NCBI GenBank assembly: GCA_029432775.1
Contig: JAROAZ010000002.1
Span: 1-64,000, forward strand
Source: Pontiellaceae bacterium B12227
GTDB lineage: Bacteria; Verrucomicrobiota; Kiritimatiellia; Kiritimatiellales; Pontiellaceae
Direction of reading: 5' to 3'
DNA: 64,000 nt
The position numbers were made by a program, and so were the translations under genes. Shown here piece by piece: positions 53,314 through 61,659 of the stretch. The notes beneath the pieces are model-generated. The model ran no database searches, was not told where the DNA came from, and was given only the letters and a program-made list of their open reading frames with translations. Positions within the stretch are counted from its first letter, which is position 1; each line of letters opens with the position of its first letter.

Positions 53314-54615
53314 TTAGACAAAATATCTCAGATAAATATAAACACTGGCAACGACCAGGCTGATGAGCATGAAGGGGAAGCCGTATTTGGTGAACGAACC
53401 GAACGTGATTTTACATCCGTTGCGGTTGGCCACCTGGGCAATCACCACGTTGGCCGAGGCACCGACCAGCGTTCCGTTGCCGCCGAAACAGGCACCCAGT
53501 GCGAGCGACCACAACAGCGGCTCACCAACCTGCGAATGAATCAGGGCGGGATCATCAATCCCCATCTGCTGGGCAAAGACCGGAATGATTCCTTTCACCA
53601 GCGGGATCATGGCCATCACCAGCGGGATGTTATCGACAATGGCCGAGGCAATGGCGCTGAACCAGAGAATAGTGAGCGCCGTGGCCATCAGATTACCGCC
53701 GCAGATGTGCAGAATATATTCCCCCATCGCTTCGAAGACATGCGCATGCTCAAGCGCCCCGATCATCATAAACAGTCCGGCAAAAAACAGAATGGTGTTC
53801 CATTCCACATGCACCAGCGAATGGTGAATATCTTTTTTGCAAACCAGTACCATCAGCATGGCACCGGCCAGCGCAATAATACCCGGCTCGATTTCCAGCA
53901 CCCGGCCGCCGAAGAAGCCGGCGAGAATCAGACCGAATACCGCGAGCGATTTTTTGAGCACCATCGGTTGCAGGATCGCCTTTTCGGGACGGGATGTCTC
54001 GATGCGCTTCCGGGTTGTCTCCGTGGTCCGGGTCGTTTTGCGGAACAGCAGCACCATCAGGCCCAGCAACAGCACCATGGCCACCACCACCGGCGGGGTC
54101 AGGTTGATCAGGAAGTCGTTGAATGATAACGCCGTCTGCGATCCAATCAGAATGTTGGGCGGGTCGCCCACGAGCGTGGCCGTTCCGCCGATGTTGGAAA
54201 AGATCGCTTCCATAATCAGGATCGGTGCGGCCGGCAACTCGAGCAGTTGACAGAGCAGAATCGTGATCGGCGCCATCAGGATGACGGTGGTCACGTTATC
54301 CAGGAAGGCCGAGAGCACGGCCGTGAGGATCATGAAAAAGACCACAATCAGCATCCCGTTGCCTTTGGCCAGGCGGGCCAGTTTAATGGCGAGCCATTCA
54401 AAGACCCCGGTATCGGTGAGCGTGTTCACGACGATCATCATCCCGATCAGCAGGAACAGCACGTTCATATCGATGGCATGCAGCGCCTCTTCGTAGCCGA
54501 CGAGGTGGAGCCCGATCATCAGTCCGGCACCGATCAGCGATGCGATGGTTTTATCAATAATTTCCGTGGCGATGAAAAAGTAGACCACCAGAAAAACAAG
54601 TATGGGAATTAACAT
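53314..54615 (-). CDS. ArsB/NhaD-type ion transporter
   Basis: A 433-residue membrane protein with about eleven helices. It carries two copies of the family's glycine-rich loop: SNIGGTATLVGDPPN (about 151-165) and ACFGGNGTLVGASANVV (about 377-393), with DNVTT and DNIPLV before them. NhaD members exchange sodium for protons; P-protein/YbiR members of the same superfamily are less defined. A role in Na+/H+ balance is likely from its neighbours. AAGGAT precedes the ATG. Confidence 0.9.
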   Translation of the reverse strand: MLIPILVFLVVYFFIATEIIDKTIASLIGAGLMIGLHLVGYEEALHAIDMNVLFLLIGMMIVVNTLTDTGVFEWLAIKLARLAKGNGMLIVVFFMILTAVLSAFLDNVTTVILMAPITILLCQLLELPAAPILIMEAIFSNIGGTATLVGDPPNILIGSQTALSFNDFLINLTPPVVVAMVLLLGLMVLLFRKTTRTTETTRKRIETSRPEKAILQPMVLKKSLAVFGLILAGFFGGRVLEIEPGIIALAGAMLMVLVCKKDIHHSLVHVEWNTILFFAGLFMMIGALEHAHVFEAMGEYILHICGGNLMATALTILWFSAIASAIVDNIPLVMAMIPLVKGIIPVFAQQMGIDDPALIHSQVGEPLLWSLALGACFGGNGTLVGASANVVIAQVANRNGCKITFGSFTKYGFPFMLISLVVASVYIYLRYFV

Positions 54616-54631
54616 GGGAGAATCCTTTGCC

Positions 54632-55549
54632 TTAGTGGTTGATCACGTTGTCGAGCACAAGGCCCTTATCGATGGTTCCGACCCAGCGGCCTTCTTCATC
54701 GGTAACATAGAGTTTGGAGGCCGACTGAATGGCGAGGTCGAACACGATTTCCATAATGGTGTAATCCATTGGAACAATCCGGGCACCGGGCTCCATCATG
54801 TCTCCGGCGAGAATCGAGCTCTCGTCTTCGAAATATTTTTCGAACGGATCAAACTCGGCAATGAAGGAAACACTTTTCAACTGAGAGAAGAAATCGGGTA
54901 GGCCGTAACGGAAAAGGCGACCGACCGTAATTTCCCCCAGTACTCTGCGTTTTTCATCAACCACCGGAACCGCCATTAACCGGTTTACACTCATGAGATG
55001 TGAACAGGTGGAAACGGGATCGGTATTCATTACACTGAACTTCGGCGGGCGCATGATATCGCGCGCCAACAGGGGCTTATCGATGCGTGGATCGTGCGTC
55101 TTGAAAATGGAGCGCAGTTCGGCTCCGTTTTCGGCATCGAGCACCTGCCGGCGCAAATCGGCCTTCCCGAGCAGCCGGGAAAACTGCGCCATAATTTTCA
55201 GCGATAAGGACGGATCGGAAGTCGGAACGAGAATCAGACAGATGATCTGCACGGGGTTCCCCTCAAAAAGAACGGGTTCCTTGAGCGTTGCGACAGCAAA
55301 AAGCGCTTTTTTCAAGTGCTCCAACCGGGCGTGAGGAAAGGCGATTCCATCGCCCATGGCGGTGGTCTGCCGTTCTTCACGGGCAATAAGCGCTTCCATA
55401 ATGCTTTCGTGCGAAAGCTCGGAATTGACGGTGTAGAACCCGTTATTGCAGAGCGTTTCGAGCATGGTTTCGAGAACCGTATCGCGCGATCCGGACACAA
55501 GCCCGGGAAGCCACGATTCCTCGCGACGGGTATAGTTCATGATGTTCAT
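54632..55549 (-). CDS. PTS EIIA(Ntr)-like domain fused to a CBS pair
   Basis: A 305-residue soluble protein. Residues 20-155 form a type-2 EIIA domain with the active His73 in GIAFPHARLEHLKKA. Residues about 162-303 form two CBS motifs (ARDIMRPPKFSVMNTDPVST; AGDMMEPGARIVPMDYTIME), which usually bind adenine nucleotides. It would link phosphorylation and energy state to the antiporter encoded 16 bp downstream. GGGGACT lies before the ATG, and an in-frame ATG follows three codons later. Confidence 0.9.
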   Translation of the reverse strand: MNIMNYTRREESWLPGLVSGSRDTVLETMLETLCNNGFYTVNSELSHESIMEALIAREERQTTAMGDGIAFPHARLEHLKKALFAVATLKEPVLFEGNPVQIICLILVPTSDPSLSLKIMAQFSRLLGKADLRRQVLDAENGAELRSIFKTHDPRIDKPLLARDIMRPPKFSVMNTDPVSTCSHLMSVNRLMAVPVVDEKRRVLGEITVGRLFRYGLPDFFSQLKSVSFIAEFDPFEKYFEDESSILAGDMMEPGARIVPMDYTIMEIVFDLAIQSASKLYVTDEEGRWVGTIDKGLVLDNVINH

Positions 55550-55563
55550 GGTGCAGTCCCCGC

Positions 55564-56031
55564 TTAAAGCTCGGTCTCGGTTTTAGCCTTGAGATAGTGG
55601 GAGAGAATATTTTTCGCTTCCAGTGTGCCGATCAGGTGCAGCTTTTCATCGACGACCGCAATTTCGCGGATGCTGTTGAGCTGCATCAGTTCCACCACCT
55701 GCTTGAGCGGTGTGGCGGCACGGACATAGACCGGCGGTTCGGCGAGATCGTGCCCGTGGAAAAAGTTCAGCACATAGGCAATGGCCGGCAGCATCTCTTC
55801 TTCGTCGGCTTTCTGACGCGAAAGCTCCAGAATTTTGGTGGCAATCTGCTTGGCCTGAATGACGCCGACGAGCTGGCTGTCGGTATTTTCAAGATAGACT
55901 TTATAGCGGTCGGAGCTGCAGAGCATGCTCGCGAGTTTTTCCAGCGAAACTCCGCTGTTCGCCCGGAGGCACGATGAGTTAATGAGGTACGAAATGTCTT
56001 TTACGGTGGTTTTTTCCAGATTGGCTTTCAT
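55564..56031 (-). CDS. CBS-domain protein
   Basis: A 155-residue protein with two CBS motifs: GVSLEKLASMLCSSDRYKVY, then PVYVRAATPLKQVVELMQLN, with VVDEKLHLIGTLEAKNILSH. It probably binds an adenine nucleotide. The start at 56031 has AGGGA upstream; a longer frame to 56103 lacks such a site. It lies 14 bp before the EIIA-CBS gene, so both are on one transcript. CBS pairs are also fused to the antiporter encoded upstream. Confidence 0.85.
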   Translation of the reverse strand: MKANLEKTTVKDISYLINSSCLRANSGVSLEKLASMLCSSDRYKVYLENTDSQLVGVIQAKQIATKILELSRQKADEEEMLPAIAYVLNFFHGHDLAEPPVYVRAATPLKQVVELMQLNSIREIAVVDEKLHLIGTLEAKNILSHYLKAKTETEL

Positions 56032-56124
56032 GATGTATTCCCTGTTTAAAGATAAATGAGTGCGCGGGATCGCAACTGCCGGCACACGGCCGCAGTTGTT
56101 CAAGGTTGCAGTTCATTACAGGAA

Positions 56125-56439
56125 CTAAATCAGAAGCGGCATCTGCCACCCGATGGCCACAGAACAGGCCAGAGAATCGGGAGTAAAAAACATGCGTTCC
56201 GAAGATTGGAAACTGCATGCCACCACAAGTTGCTGCGAAGGGAGCCCGAAACCAAAGACTTCGTTCTCTTCCTCTTCGCACCGCTCCTCCGCTTCGGAGA
56301 AGAAATCAACCACCTCTTCAGCACCCTCTTCAATCCGGCTTTCAGTTCCGTCCGATGTGGTCAGACCGGAAAAGAACACCAGCAGGTCCAGCGAGAGCAG
56401 GACCAGAAGCAGGAGCATGAATGGACGGTTTTTATGCAT
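56125..56439 (-). CDS. Small acidic single-pass membrane protein
   Basis: A 104-residue frame with an N-terminal helix (about residues 7-26) followed by a very acidic segment (EEGAEEVVDFFSEAEERCEE). No family is recognised. It starts 6 bp after the antiporter gene, in operon orientation, without a clear ribosome binding site. Its place between two members of the ion-transport operon supports it; the unremarkable C-terminal half keeps the confidence moderate. Confidence 0.5.
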   Translation of the reverse strand: MHKNRPFMLLLLVLLSLDLLVFFSGLTTSDGTESRIEEGAEEVVDFFSEAEERCEEEENEVFGFGLPSQQLVVACSFQSSERMFFTPDSLACSVAIGWQMPLLI

Positions 56440-56445
56440 CTGAAT

Positions 56446-58116
56446 TTAACTGACGGTTTGGCGTTTCACCAGTTCGGCTCCGACGCTGCGACGGGCCGCA
56501 CGGATGTCGAGCACGCCGAGCAGTTTGCCGGATTCTTCGTTTTCCACAACCGGGAGCGATTCCACCTGGTTGTTATTCATCTCTTCCAGGGCCTCGGCCA
56601 GATTCATTCCGGAGACCAGACGGTGACGCAGCGGCTGCATGACATCACCGACCAGCAGCCAGTGCCATGTGTCGCGTTCATTCAGCAGCTCTTTCAGGTT
56701 TTCAAACGTCAGCACGCCGATAATGGTGCCTTCGTTGGAAACCACCGGATAAACAAAAGTATCCTGCTGCGCAAAGTGTTGAACCACGGTTTCGAGCGGC
56801 GTCCCTTCGAGCAGCGGAACAATGCGCGTGTCCACCACATCAGCGACCTTCAGCTCGGCCATTATATCCTCTTCAGTCACATTGCGGCCGATCTCGCCCG
56901 CCTTGGTAATTGCCAGTTTGGCAAACGCCGGACCAATCAGCTGCACACAAAGCGTGGTTGCGGTGACCGTGAAAATGATCATATCACCGAGGCTGATGCC
57001 ATCGATAATCTGAATATGCTGCAGGTTATGGCTCGCCACGATGGACAGACCCACCGCCACACCGCCCTGAGCAAAGATTGCCATGCCCAGATAATTTTTG
57101 ACGGATTTATCGGCCTTGGAAACCCGGCCGCCCCAATAGGCACCCGCCCATTTTCCGAGACTGCGCATCAGCACATAGGCGGCAACTAACGCCCACACCC
57201 AGGCCGGCATATTATCCAGCGAAAGACGCGCACCGACGAGTACGAAGAAAATGATATAAATCGGAGTCGAGAAAGAGCGGACGGTCTCAAACAGCTTTTT
57301 CGACCGGTTCGGTGCACGGTTGATCAGCACAATGCCCACCGCCATGGTCGCCAGAATCAGGTCCATGTTAAATGCGACGGCCAGACCGATACAGACCAGC
57401 AGAACGCCGATCGACATACCCAGACGCTTTTCATTCTGCGGCAGATATTTCATCATGGCATCCAGCGCAAAACCGCAGGCCACCCCGAGCACAATCGCCC
57501 CGCCGAGCTCAATAAACGTATGCATCAGCGTTTTGAAGACCGATTCGCCCCCGCCCTGCACCAGAATAGTGGCCACGGAGGTTCCCAGGCCATAGAGGGT
57601 CATCGCCAGTGCATCATCCAGAGCAACAATGGCAACAATCGCCGTCGTAAGCACCCCGGCCGAGCGGTATTCCCAAAGCACATCAATGGTCGAAGCCGGG
57701 TCGGTGGCCGAAGCAATGGCTCCGAACACCACGCCCGCGGCAATTGAAATAATCCAGTCGTTACAAACAAGATAAAGAATCAGCGTGCAGCTGACCCCCA
57801 CCAACAGAAAGGCCGCAATGCCTTCCCCGATCAGAATCGCCGTAAACTGTTTTCCGTATTTCTTAAAAATGTTCGCGCTCAGCTCGCCGCCCACCAGAAA
57901 ACCGATCAGCCCCAGAGCAAAGTTATTGAACGGCTGTAGTGCCTGAATGTCCGCCGGATGCAGCAGGCCGAAACCCGTATCCCCGATCAGCACGCCGATT
58001 ACAATGTAACCGACCACCTGCGGAACTTTCAGCTTCTGGAAAATCCAGGCTCCGACAATTCCGCCGGCTACGCAGATTCCGAGAAGGGCTAAAACGCCTA
58101 GTTCAATTTCGTGCAT
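56446..58116 (-). CDS. CPA-type cation:proton antiporter with C-terminal CBS pair
   Basis: A 556-residue protein. Residues 5-390 form a twelve-to-thirteen-helix Na+(K+)/H+ antiporter of the CPA2 type with KVPQVVGYIVIGVLIGDTGF near the N-terminus, SATDPASTID and ALDDALAM in the core. Residues about 425-545 form two CBS motifs. The CBS part replaces the usual KTN regulatory domain. The ATG at 58116 has GGGGAA upstream; a TTG start 15 nt earlier is less likely. It lies 4 bp after the HTH-EIIA gene. Confidence 0.92.
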   Translation of the reverse strand: MHEIELGVLALLGICVAGGIVGAWIFQKLKVPQVVGYIVIGVLIGDTGFGLLHPADIQALQPFNNFALGLIGFLVGGELSANIFKKYGKQFTAILIGEGIAAFLLVGVSCTLILYLVCNDWIISIAAGVVFGAIASATDPASTIDVLWEYRSAGVLTTAIVAIVALDDALAMTLYGLGTSVATILVQGGGESVFKTLMHTFIELGGAIVLGVACGFALDAMMKYLPQNEKRLGMSIGVLLVCIGLAVAFNMDLILATMAVGIVLINRAPNRSKKLFETVRSFSTPIYIIFFVLVGARLSLDNMPAWVWALVAAYVLMRSLGKWAGAYWGGRVSKADKSVKNYLGMAIFAQGGVAVGLSIVASHNLQHIQIIDGISLGDMIIFTVTATTLCVQLIGPAFAKLAITKAGEIGRNVTEEDIMAELKVADVVDTRIVPLLEGTPLETVVQHFAQQDTFVYPVVSNEGTIIGVLTFENLKELLNERDTWHWLLVGDVMQPLRHRLVSGMNLAEALEEMNNNQVESLPVVENEESGKLLGVLDIRAARRSVGAELVKRQTVS

Positions 58117-58120
58117 TAAA

Positions 58121-58765
58121 TTATTCCCCAATCAACTGGGCGTGGATGAAAGCAGGATCTTCCGACTCGATAATCGCCTGCCGAACCTCCGCATCCTTCA
58201 GCCGGTTACTCACCGCCGAAAGCGTGCGGATATATTTTGCGTGCTGGTCCGACCGTGCCGCCAGCATGCACACAATCTGCACCGGCTGATTATCCAGCGA
58301 GGAATAGCCCGGAATCGGCTGCTTGCTGATGGCCACCGCCATGACCAGATCCGAAACCGAATCAATACGTACATGCGGCACTCCGACCCCAAAGCCGATT
58401 CCCGTGCTCATCAGCTCTTCGCGGGCAAAAATGCCCTTCAGCAGCTCCTCGCGGTTATGAACAAAAGGCGATTCCGCCAGAAGATCCACCAGCTTGCGGA
58501 GCACCGTATCCTTGTCGATCCCGTCCACAATAATCACGCGCTCCGAGGTCAGCGTCGCGCTGCTCGTCACGCCGCTGGCTGACTTCGCCGACACCTGCTT
58601 CGAAATTCGGGAATTCACCCAGCCTTCAACATCATTACGCTTAAAGCGCCAGGTCGTTCCCAGCTTACCGCCCGGAAGGTCACCCTTTTGTGCCCAGTCA
58701 TAAACTGTTCGCTCAGAAACCCGCAGGTATGCGGCCACTTCTTCGATTGTCATAATTTCGTGCAT
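58121..58765 (-). CDS. Excisionase-type HTH fused to a PTS EIIA(Ntr)-like domain
   Basis: A 214-residue protein. Residues 4-52 form a MerR/excisionase-like winged helix (MTIEEVAAYLRVSERTVYDW, then WRFKRNDVEGWV); residues about 72-212 form a type-2 EIIA domain with the active His131 in GVGVPHVR. The start at 58765 has AGGAG 8 nt upstream. It is the first gene of the ion-transport operon and the obvious candidate for its regulator, with DNA binding perhaps set by EIIA phosphorylation (inference). Confidence 0.9.
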   Translation of the reverse strand: MHEIMTIEEVAAYLRVSERTVYDWAQKGDLPGGKLGTTWRFKRNDVEGWVNSRISKQVSAKSASGVTSSATLTSERVIIVDGIDKDTVLRKLVDLLAESPFVHNREELLKGIFAREELMSTGIGFGVGVPHVRIDSVSDLVMAVAISKQPIPGYSSLDNQPVQIVCMLAARSDQHAKYIRTLSAVSNRLKDAEVRQAIIESEDPAFIHAQLIGE

Positions 58766-59061
58766 ATTCGCATCTCCTGCTTCTTGATGCGGCAAACTAC
58801 AACAAACCGCAAGGTTTGCAAGTAAAAGTTTCCCAATGTTTGGAAATGTACCGAAACAGCAGAAAATGGAGCCTTTTTAAATCCGAAGGTTGGAAAACCC
58901 CGCCCGAGCTGCCACCAAACCCTGGCCGGAACACACAATCCCTTTAAAGAAAACAGAATCACTTACATCACAATTAGGCTTTCTCTTGCTTCACGCCTGA
59001 CACTCGGTAAGATCCTAACCTCGAATCTGGAATTTCAGGAATAAACCCATATATAAGGGTG
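58766..59061. other. Upstream region of the ion-transport operon
   Basis: No gene is seen. It should hold the operon promoter. A palindrome variant with an extra pair of bases, TTTCCCAATGTTTGGAAA, lies at 58829-58846, about 65-80 bp before the first start codon. The far end, next to the insertion sequence, is AT-rich and is the original upstream DNA of the gene at 60409. Confidence 0.5.
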
Positions 59062-59082
59062 ATAGTGGGCTGCCCCCAAACG

Positions 59083-60021
59083 TTATGACACCTTCGATGT
59101 GACAATCTCCGGTTCATTAGTACTACGAAGGGCCGACGCACCGCGAGAATGGGAACCATTACTCGTCGGAGCGGAAGGAGGCCCGTCCTTCTGGCGTTCC
59201 TGCTGAGCAAAAAGGCCCGGCGGTATACGGCCGATCGATCGGTGGCAACGGATCCAGTTATACTCATATTTCCAGCTGTTGATCAACTCCCGACAATCTT
59301 CAAGCCCCAGAAACCAATGCTGATTAAGGCACTGAATCCGAAACAGGCTGTTAAAACTTTCTATGTGTGCATTCTGAGTCGGTTTACCCGGCTCGATAAA
59401 ATGATGTTTAATCCCGAGCTTATAGGCCCACTTATCCATGGCCTTCCCTGTAAATTCCGGCCCGTTATCCGTTTGGATGGCAAACGGTTTGCCACGCTCT
59501 TCGATAATGCGGTCGAGAACGCGCGTAACGCGGCCGCCGGTCAACGAAGTATCCACTTCAATGGCCAGACATTCCCGGCTGTAGAGATCAATCACGTTAA
59601 GCGTCCTGACCGTTCTGCCGCCAGCAAGTTGATCACTCACAAAATCCATTGCCCATACTTCATTAAGCCCAGTGACCGGTGGAAGCTTATCTCCCCGCCA
59701 TTTAGCCGTTTTACGTTTCTTCCTTTTAGACAGTTGAAGTCCTACATCACAATATACCCGATAAACACGCTTATGATTATCAAGCCAGCCTTCCAGGCGG
59801 ATACGGTCATAAATCGACCGGTACCCCCAACGACGATGCTTCTGCGCCTTCTCTTTAAGAATGGAAGCAAGTTCAGCATCCTCTCTGCCCTTCGGCTGAT
59901 AGTAATAGCTAGCCGTGGTCAGCTGTACCAGCCCGCAGCTTCGGCGCAGGCCGACATCGAAGGAGTCCCTCAGATAATCGACCGCCATGCGCTTCTGTGC
60001 AGGCTTTACCAGTTTTTTGAG
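59083..60021 (-). CDS. IS3-family transposase OrfB (DDE catalytic part)
   Basis: The frame carries the DDE transposase core: WAMDFVSDQ (first Asp), IQTDNGPEF (second Asp) and HIESFNSLFR (Glu), with the HTH_21 region YRSIYDRIRLEG before it. It is expressed as an OrfAB fusion: on the minus strand A-AAA-AAC (60018-60012) near the end of orfA is a classical -1 slippery heptamer leading exactly into this frame at LKKLVK. No separate strong start is seen. The C-terminal 25 residues reach into the left inverted repeat. Confidence 0.9.
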   Translation of the reverse strand, partial: LKKLVKPAQKRMAVDYLRDSFDVGLRRSCGLVQLTTASYYYQPKGREDAELASILKEKAQKHRRWGYRSIYDRIRLEGWLDNHKRVYRVYCDVGLQLSKRKKRKTAKWRGDKLPPVTGLNEVWAMDFVSDQLAGGRTVRTLNVIDLYSRECLAIEVDTSLTGGRVTRVLDRIIEERGKPFAIQTDNGPEFTGKAMDKWAYKLGIKHHFIEPGKPTQNAHIESFNSLFRIQCLNQHWFLGLEDCRELINSWKYEYNWIRCHRSIGRIPPGLFAQQERQKDGPPSAPTSNGSHSRGASALRSTNEPEIVTSKVS

Positions 60022-60272
60022 TTGATGTCCTTGAGCATTTGGTTGTCGAGGCTCAGGTCGGCCACAAGGCGCTTTAGACGGCGATTCTCTTCTTCGAGTC
60101 CCTTCATCTTTTTGAGTTCGTTGACCTCCATGCCGCCATATTGGTTCCGCCAGCGATAGATGGTGCCGGCGGCAACATCGTGCTTGCGAGCCAGCTGCTC
60201 GACCGACATGCCCGTTTCGTTCTCTTTCAGAATCCCGATGATCTGCTCTTCGGAATAACGCTTCTTCTTCAT
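60006..60272 (-). CDS. IS3-family transposase OrfA (DNA-binding part)
   Basis: An 88-residue protein with a helix-turn-helix (RYSEEQIIGILKENETGMSV; ARKHDVAAGTIYRWRNQYGG) and a leucine-zipper-like tail (LEEENRRLKRLVADLSLDNQ), as in IS407-group OrfA. Its last codons TCA-AAA-AAC contain the slippery site that lets ribosomes shift into orfB. Confidence 0.9.
   Translation of the reverse strand: MKKKRYSEEQIIGILKENETGMSVEQLARKHDVAAGTIYRWRNQYGGMEVNELKKMKGLEEENRRLKRLVADLSLDNQMLKDINSKNW
60012..60018 (-). promoter_or_regulatory. Programmed -1 frameshift site
   Basis: Minus-strand A AAA AAC, phased as codons AAA-AAC in orfA; a -1 slip enters the orfB frame (next codon CTG). It is the standard signal for OrfAB synthesis in IS3-family elements. 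Confidence 0.8.
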
Positions 60273-60408
60273 GTTTATCTCCCATGTTCAGGCTTATCTT
60301 ACTGAGAGATTTCACATTTTAAATGTCATAGTTTATAGGGAACAGCCCAATAGATGGAACATTTTCCATCTATCACTCTGTTCTGTTTTAAAAATTATGG
60401 AGTTAAAA

Positions 60409-60837
60409 ATGAAAAAAATCTCATCACCATTTACGAAGCTTCACAAAACCGGATGGATAGTGTTTGGTGCTTTTTTCATCTTCTTAGTGTTCCCTCATGT
60501 TTTCTCTGACGCTGTAGCAGTCAAAGAGAAAACGGTTAACCTAGTATTCGTACTATCCATTATTCTTTTTGAATATTGGATGTCCTTCAAGCTGAACGAT
60601 GTATTTCTCATCAAAAATGGCATCTTCATTAAGGGATTTTTTAAATCAGAAGAAATCATGATTAACAATATTTATGATGTAACTGATCTGTGGTTTGTCC
60701 AACCCCGTTTAGTCGTTCTTAAATTCAACACGAGGACTAGATTCGGGAAATGGACATTGTTGGTTCCTAAACGTGAAAGTTTTTTATCAGGAACAAGCCC
60801 TGGTGTTGACGCTCTGAGAAGAGCAATAGGAAAATAA
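60409..60837 (+). CDS. Hypothetical membrane protein, possibly with a PH-like domain
   Basis: A 142-residue protein with two membrane helices (about residues 14-31 and 44-60) and a C-terminal soluble part, VFLIKNGIFIKGFFKSEEIM onward, whose strand pattern resembles small bacterial PH-like domains. That similarity is a guess. The ATG at 60409 has GGAG 7 nt upstream. The gene is AT-rich compared with its neighbours. An IS element has inserted 60 bp upstream, splitting an inverted repeat in its leader, so its expression may be altered. Confidence 0.65.
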   Translation: MKKISSPFTKLHKTGWIVFGAFFIFLVFPHVFSDAVAVKEKTVNLVFVLSIILFEYWMSFKLNDVFLIKNGIFIKGFFKSEEIMINNIYDVTDLWFVQPRLVVLKFNTRTRFGKWTLLVPKRESFLSGTSPGVDALRRAIGK

Positions 60838-61201
60838 CCCCAACCAGCCATCTCAGGTTGTCCGCCAACGTGAAACCTGACTTGCGATCGGCCCCGTTCA
60901 GCCTAGCCGCATCCGGAGTCACCGTGACGCTGTAGCCCTACCCGCAATTCAAAAGCGTTCTGCAGGCGGCCCGCCTTCTTCGTCGTGAATGTTTGCTGCT
61001 TGGCCTGCTCTTTCCTCTACTTAAAACGGTCTGGGCGGAATAACACAGGATGATGAAATGACAGGATCATTTTCTCTTATCCGCTGAGTAGAAGTGGGTC
61101 ATGATCCTGTCATTCAATGATCCTGTCCCGGCACAAAACAGTGTGCCGTTACTCCGGCACCGCCGTTAAGCTGAACAGGACTCAATCAATCGCCTGCATG
61201 C
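60838..61201. other. Intergenic region with repeated ACAGGATCATT units
   Basis: No gene is seen. AATGACAGGATCAT (61057-61070) is repeated inverted at 61101-61114 and again as AATGATCCTGTC at 61116-61127. A 7-bp TCAGGTT/AACCTGA hairpin lies near 60854-60881 and a GGCACA/TGTGCC hairpin near 61130-61147. It reads like accumulated intergenic repeats rather than a coding remnant. Confidence 0.5.
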
Positions 61202-61540
61202 TTAATGATCGCAGGCGTTGATGCCGGTGGTGAGCGTACCCGCCAGGTATGAGTGGGCCAACTCATGGGGGTCTAAGGCAGGCGCGCCCACCACCGTTTT
61301 TATATTCTGTTCTTCAAAAAGCGTCTGCGCACGCGAGCCCATGCCGCCGGCAATAATGGCGTTGGCACCCTGTTCTGCCAACCAGGCCGGAAGCACACCC
61401 GGCTCGTGCGGCGGCGGCACCAGCTCCTGGCTGGAAGTCACGGTTTTGTTTTCGGGATCGATGTCGAGCATGGTGAACACTTCACAGTGGCCGAAGTGCA
61501 TGCAGAGTTTCCCGTTGGCAGTTGGAATAGCAATTTTCAT
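61202..61540 (-). CDS. NifX/NifB-C-type dinitrogenase iron-molybdenum cofactor family protein
   Basis: A 112-residue RNase-H-fold protein of the family found in NifX, NafY and the NifB C-terminus. It starts MKIAIPTANGKLCMHFGHCE and has ANAIIAGGMGSRAQTLF in the middle. Outside nitrogen fixers such small proteins occur beside Mrp ATPases and are thought to handle Fe-S or metal cofactors. AAGGAA precedes the ATG. It follows the mrp-like gene with a hairpin between them. Confidence 0.9.
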   Translation of the reverse strand: MKIAIPTANGKLCMHFGHCEVFTMLDIDPENKTVTSSQELVPPPHEPGVLPAWLAEQGANAIIAGGMGSRAQTLFEEQNIKTVVGAPALDPHELAHSYLAGTLTTGINACDH

Positions 61541-61595
61541 GATTTGGTTTCCTTGGTTGTTAGCTTTTCAGTTGTAATTTTTTCAACATCAGGAC

Positions 61596-61642
61596 CGCAA
61601 AGTCCGCAAAGGAAAAGGAATTAGAACTTTGCGCTCTTTGCG
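61596..61642. repeat. GCAAAG-type intergenic hairpin
   Basis: Two CGCAAAG units (61596-61602, 61605-61611) face two CTTTGCG units (61627-61633, 61636-61642). It lies between the mrp-like gene and the NifX-like gene and resembles the hairpins at 62518-62574 and 33379-33450. Confidence 0.65.
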
Positions 61643-61659
61643 TTCTTCTGTTCGTTGTA

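Larger units (their letters stand above)
59066..60349 (-). mobile_element. Complete IS3-family insertion sequence (IS407-like group)
   Basis: The element is 1284 bp. Its ends are TGGGCTG (59066-59072) and CAGCCCA (60343-60349), and further matching blocks (ATGACA, ATGTGA, ATCTC) continue inward. It is flanked by a 4-bp direct repeat ATAG (59062-59065 and 60350-60353), the target duplication expected for the IS407 group. It encodes orfA and orfB joined by a -1 frameshift. All parts look intact, so it may be active or recently active. Confidence 0.9.

Noticed and set aside
56056-57189. 377-residue open frame antisense to the antiporter gene
   Set aside because: It overlaps a clear antiporter-CBS gene and shows low-complexity composition; a shadow.
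60838-61201. Integron attC site beside an orphan gene
   Set aside because: Short inverted repeats are present, but no paired RYYYAAC/GTTRRRY core sites in the right arrangement and no integrase gene.
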